Source: Zoogloea sp.
GTDB taxonomy: Bacteria > Pseudomonadota > Gammaproteobacteria > Burkholderiales > Rhodocyclaceae
Length of the DNA: 64,000 nucleotides
Direction: 5' to 3'
NCBI RefSeq assembly: GCF_028689785.1
Contig: NZ_JAQVCN010000001.1
Span: forward strand, 206,679 to 270,678
The notes under the pieces were generated by a model. It searched no databases and was not told where the DNA came from. It was given only the letters and a program-made list of their open reading frames with translations. The number at the start of each line of letters is the position of its first letter. Position 1 is the stretch's first letter. Shown in pieces: positions 57,317 through 64,000 of this stretch. A program made the translations under genes and the position numbers.

Positions 57317-58948
57317 TCACGCCAGTTCGCCCGAATAGGCCACGAAGCGGTTCCCCCCTTCGCGCTTGGCCTGGTACATGGCGGTGTCGGCGTGCTTGAG
57401 CAGAACGGTGGCGTCGTGGGCATCGACGGGGTAGAGGCTGACGCCGATGCTGGCGGAAACCTGCCAGCCGGGGCACGCGGCAAGATCGGTGGCGACGGCC
57501 CGGAGCACCCGCTGCATGATCTCTTCGAGTTGCTGGTCGGTGCTCAGCCCGTCCAGCAGCAGCACGAACTCGTCGCCGCCCCAGCGGGCCACCGTGTCCC
57601 CTTCGCGCAGGGCGGCGGCCAGGCGGCCGGCCAGTTCGCGCAGCACCTCGTCGCCCACTTCATGGCCCCAGGTGTCGTTGATGGGCTTGAAGCGGTCCAG
57701 GTCGATCAGACACACGGCAATGCGTTCTTGGCTGCGGCGGGCATGGGCCAGGGCGAGGGTCAGGCGGTCGTCGAGGAGATTGCGGTTGGGCAGGCCGGTG
57801 AGGGCGTCGCTGTGGGCCATCTCGCTGAGTTTCTGGCGCGACGACTGGAGCTCCATGTTGAGGCGGTCGGTGCGGACGTAGAGCACGCCCAGGGACAGGG
57901 TGAACACCACCACCCCGGCCAGCAGGTGAATGGCGTATTCACGCAGCACATCGGCCACGGCGATGGGCTCGCGCTGGTCGTAGGGATAGATGCCGTGCCG
58001 GCGCATCACCGCCTGCACGCGCTGGTACTCCAGGGGCGTGGACCAGCGGTAGTAACGGGCGCTGCGGGCCGCCGGGCTGTCGGGCGGCATCAGCAGCAGG
58101 GCCGCCACAACCCGGTTGGTGATGTCGATGGACACGTGGGGGGCAGTGGCCAGCGGCCATTCGGGGAACAGCTCGGTGCTCACCTGGAAGGGAAATTCGG
58201 CATTGCGCACCGGATTGACGACACGCAGCCGCGACAACTCGATCTGCCCCTCCTTGTCCATGGCCTCGAGCACCCCCGTACGCACGAAGCCCGCGTCGGC
58301 ACGGCCCTCCAGCACCGCTTTCACCGCCAGATCCTGGGGAAAGCCGAGAAACTGCACATGGCAGTCTTCATCAAGGTCGATGCCGGCGCGCTCAAAGAGG
58401 TCGTACTGGAGCAGGAAGCCGGCAAAGGAGGTGCGGTCCACGGCGGCGATGCGCAGGCCGCGCAGATCCTGGATGCGGTTGATCTCGTGACGATCACTGC
58501 GGGTAAAGACCACCCCGCCAAACTGGTTCACCATCCGGCCGTTTTCCTGCTTGACCAGGGTCGCCACCCGGGACACCCCGTAGCGGGTCTCCATGACGAT
58601 GTAGTGCTGGGGGTTGGTGAGCACAAAATCCAGCTCGCGCCGGCTCAGGGCGGCCTCGAACTCGGGCAGGTTGAGGGGTACCACCTCGAAATGCGCGCCG
58701 GGGATCTGCGCCGACAGAAAATCCATGGTGGGGCCCCATTCGCGCACGGTCGCCGATTTGTCCCGAAAGGCCGTGACGCCGACCCGATAGACCTTCTCTT
58801 CGGTCGCCGCCTGCACCCCGGCACACAGCACCGACAGCGCCGCAAACAACAGCAGCACCAGCACGATCCGCCACCCGGCCTGCGGCCGGTTCGGCGCGTA
58901 AGAAAGCCCAGCTGCACAGCCGGGCGCCGGGATCAAGTCCATTGACAT
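57317..58948 (-). CDS. Diguanylate cyclase with periplasmic PhnD-like substrate-binding domain
   Basis: A 543-residue receptor. After a signal anchor (IVLVLLLFAALSVLCAGVQA) comes a phosphonate/phosphate-binding-like domain (about 50-320: YRVGVTAFRDKSATVREWGP, DFVLTNPQHYIVMET, AAVDRTSFAGFLLQYDLFE). A second membrane helix lies at about 335-357 (LLAGVVVFTLSLGVLYV). The cytoplasmic GGDEF domain has the intact GGDEF motif (about 457-461, in ARWGGDEFVLLL), an inhibition site REGD five residues before it, and a normal metal loop (IDLDRFKPINDTWGHEVGDE). It probably converts detection of a periplasmic oxyanion or small ligand into c-di-GMP. It is the first gene after sbcC, 36 nt away. The ligand is unknown. 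Confidence 0.92.
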   Translation of the reverse strand: MSMDLIPAPGCAAGLSYAPNRPQAGWRIVLVLLLFAALSVLCAGVQAATEEKVYRVGVTAFRDKSATVREWGPTMDFLSAQIPGAHFEVVPLNLPEFEAALSRRELDFVLTNPQHYIVMETRYGVSRVATLVKQENGRMVNQFGGVVFTRSDRHEINRIQDLRGLRIAAVDRTSFAGFLLQYDLFERAGIDLDEDCHVQFLGFPQDLAVKAVLEGRADAGFVRTGVLEAMDKEGQIELSRLRVVNPVRNAEFPFQVSTELFPEWPLATAPHVSIDITNRVVAALLLMPPDSPAARSARYYRWSTPLEYQRVQAVMRRHGIYPYDQREPIAVADVLREYAIHLLAGVVVFTLSLGVLYVRTDRLNMELQSSRQKLSEMAHSDALTGLPNRNLLDDRLTLALAHARRSQERIAVCLIDLDRFKPINDTWGHEVGDEVLRELAGRLAAALREGDTVARWGGDEFVLLLDGLSTDQQLEEIMQRVLRAVATDLAACPGWQVSASIGVSLYPVDAHDATVLLKHADTAMYQAKREGGNRFVAYSGELA

Positions 58949-58984
58949 AATCCGCTTATCGGCCTGAGCTAAAAAAACTGGACC

Positions 58985-61900
58985 TCAAGCCACCACCACC
59001 CGGCTCTGCCCGCCGGCCAGCCGGCGCACCTCGACGCGGGTGCCGATGCGTTCGGTCATCTCCTGCACGTGGGAGATCACCCCCACCTTGCGGCCCTGGG
59101 CCTGGAGGCTGTCCAGGGCTTCCATGGCGACGCGCAGGGAATCGGCGTCGAGGCTGCCGAAGCCTTCGTCGATGAACAGGGATTCGACCCGCACCCGGTG
59201 GGACGACAGGGACGCCAGCCCGAGGGCCAGGGCCAGGGACACCAGGAAGGATTCGCCGCCGGACAGGGAATGCACCGAGCGCAGCTCGTCGCCCATGTCC
59301 TGGTCGAGCACCAGCAGGCCGAGGCTGTCGGCGATGCGCTGCAGGCGGTAGCGGCGGGACAGACCCTCCAGGTGGCGGTTGGCGTAGCCGAGCAGGATGT
59401 CGAGGGTGAGCTGCTGGGCGAAGTTGCGGAATTTCTTGCCATCGGCCGAGCCGATCAGCTCGCCCAGGCGCGCCCACAGATCCGTGCGGGCCTGCTGGCG
59501 GGCCAGGTCGGCCTGCAGGCTGCCGCTGCGGGCGCGGCGTTCGTCGTCCCGGGCCAGTTCGAGCTTGATGGCGGTGTGGGCCTCGCGGGCCTCGGCCACT
59601 TCGGCGGCCAGCCGGGTGTGGCGGGCCTTGAGCGCATCGACCCCCTCTTCCCCCGGCGCGGTGGCCTGATGGGCGGCCAGGCTGGCTTCGTTGTTGTGGA
59701 GCACGGCGGTGGCGGTATCGACGGCGGTGTCGAGGGCCTGCAAGGCCTGGCGTTCGGTGCTCAGCCAGTCGGGCGCGTGGGCCAGGGCGGCGCGCAGTTG
59801 GGGCAGATCCAGGGCCGCACCCTGGGCTGCGTTGAAGTCAGCAAGCCAGTCATCCAGGCGCTGCGCCGCCTGCCCGGCCGCAAGCTGCAGGGCCGCATGC
59901 CGGTTGCGGGCCTGGCCCAGGGCTTCGTCCTGGCGGGCGCGCCGGGCCTCGGCTGCCTGGGTGGCGCCCTGACACAGGCGCAGGGCCTCGGCGGCCTGGG
60001 CCGCAGCGTCGTTGAGGGCGGCCTCCACCTTCGCCACCGGGCGGCCTTCAAAGAGGCCTGCACGCTCGGCTTGCATGCGGTTCAGCGTTTGGGCGTGGGT
60101 ATCGAACTCCTGCTGCCGGGTGGCCTGCTGGCCGGCGGCGGCATCGAGGGCGGTGGTGGCCGCCAGCAGCTCGGCGTCGAGTGCCAGCAGGCGGCGCTCG
60201 GACTCCTGCTGGCGGGTCTGGGCGGTCGTCCATTCCTGGGCGGCCGCGCCGGCGTGCCGGGCAAACGCCGCGGGGTCGGCCTGCCAGCGGCTGCGCCAGT
60301 CATCGTCGGCCGGAAAGGCGGCGTCCAGACCATCCAGGCTTTGGGCCAGGTCACGCCGGGCGTCCTCCAGACGCTGCGCCAGGCTCTGCCGCGCCTGAAC
60401 GGCCTGCTGATGGGCCAGGGTGTGCTGATTGAGGTCGGCACGGGCCTGGGCCTCGGCGGCCCGGGCTGCCTCCAGAGTGCGCTGGGCCTGGTCCCGCTGG
60501 ACAAGCAGGGCGCGCTGGCGGGCTTCGGCCTGGTCGATGGCGGCCAGGGCTGTGTCGGCCTCGGCCAGCCGGGCCTGCAGCCAAGGGGCTTGTGCCTCGG
60601 GGGCGAGGCCTGCCAGCTCGGGAAGTTCCGGCACCAAGGCGGCCTGGTCGCGGGTCGCCGCCTCCAGCTCGGCGCGCAGGCCGGCGAGGCTTTGCGCCAG
60701 CCTGGTGAGCTGGGCATTGCCGCTGGTGACATGGGCCTGGGCGGTGGCGATCTGCTGGCTGAGGCTGGCGTGGGCCTGCCTAGCCTGGTCCAGGTTGGCC
60801 TCCAGGCCCTGCAGCATGGCCCGGGCCTGGGGGTCGTGGGTGGCGTAGGGGTGCTCAAGGGCGCCGCACACCGGGCAGGGGCTGTCCGGGGTGAGCTGCT
60901 GACGCAGGGCTTCCACGTTTTCGCTGGCGGCGAGGCGGGCGATGGCCAGGGCGCGCTCGGCAGAGTCGGCATCCCGCGCCAGCAGGGGCAGGCGCCCCTG
61001 GCCTTCGGCCAGCGTGGCTTCGTGCCCGGCCAGGGCCTGGCGGGCGGTGGTGTCTTCTTCTTGCAGGGTATTCAGGCTGGCCCGCAGGCGGGCCTGATCG
61101 CCGGCCAGCTGGGCGGCCCGGCCCAGGTGGTTGCGGCGGATTTGAAGGGCCTTGCGCTGGCCGGCCAGGGCGTCGGGGTCGATGGCGGCGCACTGTTCGG
61201 CGAGGCCTTTATGCGCTTCGATCGCCTTGCCTACGGCCTCGACGGCGGTGCTCAGGCGCTGCCCGGCGCGGTCCAGTTCGCCCTGGAGGCGGGCCTCGCT
61301 GCGGGTGGCTTCGTCCTGTTGAGCGACAAGGGTCTGCTGGCTGCGCCAGTGCCCGGCGGCCTGCCCCAGCAGGGTCTCCCAGCGGGGCCAGGCTTCGGCC
61401 AGGGGGCGCAGGCCGGGGTGGTCGGCCAGCCAGCGGGCGGCCTCATCCCGCGCCCGGCAAGCCGTCTCGCGCTCGGCGACTACCCGCTGCCGGGTGGTCT
61501 GGGCCTGGGTGTGAGCCTGGGCGGCGGCATCCCGGGCCAGGCGGGCGGCGTGGTGCTGGGGGGTAAGCACTTCCATGCGCGCATCCAGCGCCCGGGCCTG
61601 GTTGAGCTGGGGCTGGGCAGCGTTGCGGGCCTGTTCGGCCACGGTCAGGGCCTGCTCGGCGGCCGTGTGCCGGGTGGAGCAGTCGGCGGCGGTGCGGAGG
61701 GCGGCGGCCAGGGCGGCCTCCGCGTCGGCCACGGCCTTGCCGGCGCCCGTGTGCTCGGCGTTCAGGCGGTCCTGATCGGCGCACAGGGGCCGGGCGGGCT
61801 GCACGGCCTCGACGCGGGCCAGGGCGATGCGCCGGGCTTCGGCGCCCTCCCGGGCCTGGCGGGCCTGTTCGCACTGCGTGTGGCTGTCGGCCACGCGGGC

Positions 61901-62722
61901 GGCCAGGCGGGCCCGCTCCTGATGCCAGCGCAGCTGGGCCTCCACGGCCGCCTGCTGCCGGGTGAGTGCGTCCAGGCCAGCGGTCTGCTCGGCCAAGGCG
62001 GCCTCCCGGGCCTGGCGGACGTCGGCCTCCAGGGGAACCTGATCGGCCAGCTGGGCCTGGAGCAGGCGCAGGGCTTCGGCTTCGGCCTTGGCCCGGGCGT
62101 AGGCCTGGCGGGAGATGTCGGCGTAGGCGGCGGTGCCGGTGAGGGTCTGCAGCAGCTCGGCGCGCTCGTCGTCGGAGGCGCGCAGAAAGGCGGCAAAGTC
62201 GTTCTGGGCCAGCAGCACGGCGCGGGTGAACTGCTCGAAACTGAGGCCGATGCGCCCCTCGATGAGCTTGAGGGTCTCGGTTTTGCCGTTGCCGCTCAGC
62301 ACCTGGCCGTCGTCAATGCGCGTGAGGCCCAGCTCGCTGGCCTGCAGACGCCCTTCGGCCTTGCTGCGCGCGCGCCGAACTGTCCAGCGCGCCCGGTAGG
62401 CCACGCCGTCGCTCCCCACAAAATCCACCTCGGCAAAGCCCTCCCCCGCCCCCCGGCGCAACAGGGTGCGCGGGTCGGACGGGCCGACGCTGTGCTCGCC
62501 CACGTCGGGGATGGTCTCGCCCCGGCTGGCTGCGCGCAGCAGGCGCGGCGTGGCGTCGTAAAGGGCCACGCACAGGGCATCCAGCAGCGTGCTCTTGCCC
62601 GCGCCAGTGGGGCCGGTGATGGCAAACAGGCCGGCGCTGGCCAGGGGTTCGGACTGGAAGTCCACGCAGAACTCGGTGGCCAGGGAGGCCAGGTTGCGAC
62701 CGCGGATGGCGAGGATTTTCAT
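58985..62722 (-). CDS. sbcC: Nuclease SbcCD subunit C
   Basis: A 1,245-residue SMC/Rad50-like ATPase that with SbcD cuts hairpins and blocked DNA ends. Walker A is GPTGAGKSTLLDALCVALYD (about 38-57). Two long coiled coils surround the zinc hook CPVC at about 616-619 (DSPCPVCGALEHPYATHD). The signature LSGGESFLVSLALALGLASL and Walker B VESLFIDEGFGSLDADSLRV lie near the C-terminus. The start overlaps the sbcD stop by 4 nt. It may cooperate with the RecBCD genes downstream in end processing. Confidence 0.97.
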   Translation of the reverse strand: MKILAIRGRNLASLATEFCVDFQSEPLASAGLFAITGPTGAGKSTLLDALCVALYDATPRLLRAASRGETIPDVGEHSVGPSDPRTLLRRGAGEGFAEVDFVGSDGVAYRARWTVRRARSKAEGRLQASELGLTRIDDGQVLSGNGKTETLKLIEGRIGLSFEQFTRAVLLAQNDFAAFLRASDDERAELLQTLTGTAAYADISRQAYARAKAEAEALRLLQAQLADQVPLEADVRQAREAALAEQTAGLDALTRQQAAVEAQLRWHQERARLAARVADSHTQCEQARQAREGAEARRIALARVEAVQPARPLCADQDRLNAEHTGAGKAVADAEAALAAALRTAADCSTRHTAAEQALTVAEQARNAAQPQLNQARALDARMEVLTPQHHAARLARDAAAQAHTQAQTTRQRVVAERETACRARDEAARWLADHPGLRPLAEAWPRWETLLGQAAGHWRSQQTLVAQQDEATRSEARLQGELDRAGQRLSTAVEAVGKAIEAHKGLAEQCAAIDPDALAGQRKALQIRRNHLGRAAQLAGDQARLRASLNTLQEEDTTARQALAGHEATLAEGQGRLPLLARDADSAERALAIARLAASENVEALRQQLTPDSPCPVCGALEHPYATHDPQARAMLQGLEANLDQARQAHASLSQQIATAQAHVTSGNAQLTRLAQSLAGLRAELEAATRDQAALVPELPELAGLAPEAQAPWLQARLAEADTALAAIDQAEARQRALLVQRDQAQRTLEAARAAEAQARADLNQHTLAHQQAVQARQSLAQRLEDARRDLAQSLDGLDAAFPADDDWRSRWQADPAAFARHAGAAAQEWTTAQTRQQESERRLLALDAELLAATTALDAAAGQQATRQQEFDTHAQTLNRMQAERAGLFEGRPVAKVEAALNDAAAQAAEALRLCQGATQAAEARRARQDEALGQARNRHAALQLAAGQAAQRLDDWLADFNAAQGAALDLPQLRAALAHAPDWLSTERQALQALDTAVDTATAVLHNNEASLAAHQATAPGEEGVDALKARHTRLAAEVAEAREAHTAIKLELARDDERRARSGSLQADLARQQARTDLWARLGELIGSADGKKFRNFAQQLTLDILLGYANRHLEGLSRRYRLQRIADSLGLLVLDQDMGDELRSVHSLSGGESFLVSLALALGLASLSSHRVRVESLFIDEGFGSLDADSLRVAMEALDSLQAQGRKVGVISHVQEMTERIGTRVEVRRLAGGQSRVVVA

Positions 62723-63969
62723 GCGTCAGGGGCCGCCCCGGCCGGGCTGGTCGGGCTGGCGAGGAGTTCGTTGAAGGCGCCCATCAGCTCGGCGGGCGGC
62801 GCGTCGCCAAAGCGGTGGGCATACAGGCGCTGGAAGAAATCCGCCGGCCCCAGGGCTTCGAGCTCATCCACCGACAGGGCCGGCGCGGCGGCCTCATCGG
62901 CGCGGCGGGCGTAGGTGGTCTCGATGCGGGCGAGGCGCACCGGCTTGCCGGCCAGGGCTGCCTCCACCCGGGCACGCAGGCCGGGCTCGGGCTGATCCAG
63001 GCGGACCCGCACCTGCAGATAGGGCCAGCCGGCCTCGGGGCCGTCGGGCAGCGCCAGCGCCTCAAGGGCAGCCAGCGCCTCGTCCACCGACACCGGCCTG
63101 GCGGGCACCCGCAGCAGCTCCACCGCCCGGGGCACCCGCACATCCCGCAGGCTGGCCACCGACTCCCCGTCCAGGTCCACCAACACCACCTGATGGGGGT
63201 AATGGATCTCGGAAAACGACAGGGGCAAGGGGCTGCCGCAGTAGCGCCGGGTTTGGTCCTTGCCGATGCACTGGGCCAGGTGCAGATGCCCCAGGGCCAC
63301 ATAAGCAATGGCCGGATCAAAGAGGCTGGCCGACAGGGCCTCGGCCCCGCCCACCACGATGCGCCGCTCCGACTCCACCGACACCTCACCCCCGGTCATG
63401 TGGCAATGCCCCATCGCCACCAGGGCCTGCCCCGGCCGCCGCCGCGCCAGCGCCACATCCAACACCTGCCGGTGCAGCAACTCGATGCCCGCCAGATAGG
63501 CGTCCTCGGCCCCCTCCACCCGCGGCACATCCGCCGGCCGCAAAAAGGGCATGGCCATGCACCAGGCCTCCACCTCACCGCCCCGCCCCTTGAGGGGCAC
63601 CAGCAGCCGCTCCACCTCCACCGCCCCCGCCGTGCGCACCGTCTGCCCCACCACATGGGCATCCAGCAGCGCCAGAAACGGCAAAGGCGCCTCCAGCCGC
63701 CCCGGCGAATCATGGTTGCCGGCAATGATCACGATATTGAGCCACGGCACCCGCCGCCGCGCCTCGGTGAGGAAACGGTAAAGCTGCGTCTGGGACTGGG
63801 ACGAAGGATTGGCGTTGTCGAACACATCCCCGGCAATCAACAGCGCATCCACCGCCTCCGCCTCCAGCGTGTCGAGAAGCCATGCGAGGAAAGCCGCGTG
63901 CTCGTGGCTGCGCTCGAACTGATGCAGGGTCTGGCCGAGATGCCAGTCGGATGTGTGGAGCAGTCGCAT
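62719..63969 (-). CDS. sbcD: Nuclease SbcCD subunit D
   Basis: A 416-residue Mre11-type phosphodiesterase. Metal-binding motifs are in order: MRLLHTSDWHLGQTLHQFER (D and H), DALLIAGDVFDNANP, IIAGNHDSPGRL, MAMGHCHMTGGE and YVALGHLHLAQ. The C-terminal ~100 residues form the SbcC-binding cap. Length agrees with E. coli SbcD (400). It starts 31 nt from the window edge, where only a GGAG-like site is visible. The order sbcD-sbcC is standard. Confidence 0.97.
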   Translation of the reverse strand: MRLLHTSDWHLGQTLHQFERSHEHAAFLAWLLDTLEAEAVDALLIAGDVFDNANPSSQSQTQLYRFLTEARRRVPWLNIVIIAGNHDSPGRLEAPLPFLALLDAHVVGQTVRTAGAVEVERLLVPLKGRGGEVEAWCMAMPFLRPADVPRVEGAEDAYLAGIELLHRQVLDVALARRRPGQALVAMGHCHMTGGEVSVESERRIVVGGAEALSASLFDPAIAYVALGHLHLAQCIGKDQTRRYCGSPLPLSFSEIHYPHQVVLVDLDGESVASLRDVRVPRAVELLRVPARPVSVDEALAALEALALPDGPEAGWPYLQVRVRLDQPEPGLRARVEAALAGKPVRLARIETTYARRADEAAAPALSVDELEALGPADFFQRLYAHRFGDAPPAELMGAFNELLASPTSPAGAAPDA

Positions 63970-64000
63970 GGGGGGCTTGGAGTGGGGTTACGGGCTGGCA

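Noticed and set aside
53594..58945. A 1,783-codon open frame on the plus strand
   Set aside because: It is antisense to recC and the GGDEF gene, which have complete family motifs. Long antisense frames are expected from strong GC bias. Its Gly/Ala/His-rich sequence matches no protein.
59069..62914. A 1,281-codon plus-strand open frame
   Set aside because: Antisense to sbcC and the end of sbcD, both well supported; the composition is typical of a shadow frame.

Overview
The window is GC-rich, densely coding DNA from what is most likely a betaproteobacterium of the Azoarcus/Thauera/Zoogloea (Rhodocyclales) type. This rests on recognised gene families and combinations: PurT, RsuA/RluF, prfB with the classical +1 frameshift, an EpsA-like regulator and a PEP-CTERM protein, DUF5666/DUF6502 genes, RecBCD and SbcCD. 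No database search was possible, so the taxon is an inference. No rRNA, tRNA or CRISPR array was seen.

Layout. 1-2.4 kb: an EamA exporter behind two MarR-type inverted repeats, and purT. 2.4-6.45 kb: a minus-strand cassette of one DUF6502 protein and two DUF5666 lipoproteins, ending in a clear intrinsic terminator. It is divergent from a secreted subtilase at 6.5 kb. 7.8-14.2 kb: mutL, a GT39-like membrane glycosyltransferase, two pseudouridine synthases (rsuA, and an rluF with a long arginine/proline repeat arm) and a secreted Cys-rich protein. 14.3-24.9 kb: prfB, an anchored protein of unknown role, an MksF-MksE-MksB condensin, a diguanylate cyclase, lysS and an H-NS-like protein. All are codirectional and mostly spaced by 0-120 nt.

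25-36.2 kb, all minus strand: a DnaQ-exonuclease/GIY-YIG fusion, an EpsA-like LuxR regulator, and a compact eleven-gene secretion operon. The operon combines type II parts (GspG, GspF, GspE, secretin) with a PilM/N/O/P-like inner-membrane module and three more pseudopilin-like proteins. Most junctions are 4-nt overlaps. 36.2-38.6 kb is an accessory scar: a small orphan ORF, the tail of a DUF3363-type relaxase, a MerR regulator divergent from a DUF2938 membrane protein, and a truncated MFS transporter with an in-frame stop. 38.6-42.4 kb: a large extracellular nuclease of the ExeM/NucH type and a PEP-CTERM protein. 42.7-46.3 kb: a two-gene cassette of a DUF47-like protein and a PPDK-like protein lacking the PEP/pyruvate barrel. 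46.6 kb: a glycine-zipper/DUF2383 fusion. 47.7-64 kb, all minus strand: recC-recB-recD, a PhnD-like/GGDEF receptor, and sbcD-sbcC.

A family of 83-87 bp intergenic elements runs through the window. Their ends carry near-palindromes built on GGTCGAATTCATTCGACC. Full copies lie at 42413, 42543, 49812 and 57221, and partial ones at 2319 and 24981. One pair is a tandem duplication, one copy separates recB from recD, and one half-copy supplies the stop codon of the DnaQ/GIY-YIG gene. The most system-like candidates are the DUF6502-DUF5666-DUF5666 cassette, the hybrid T2SS/T4P operon, the DUF47-like/dikinase pair and the MksFEB operon placed between prfB and lysS.
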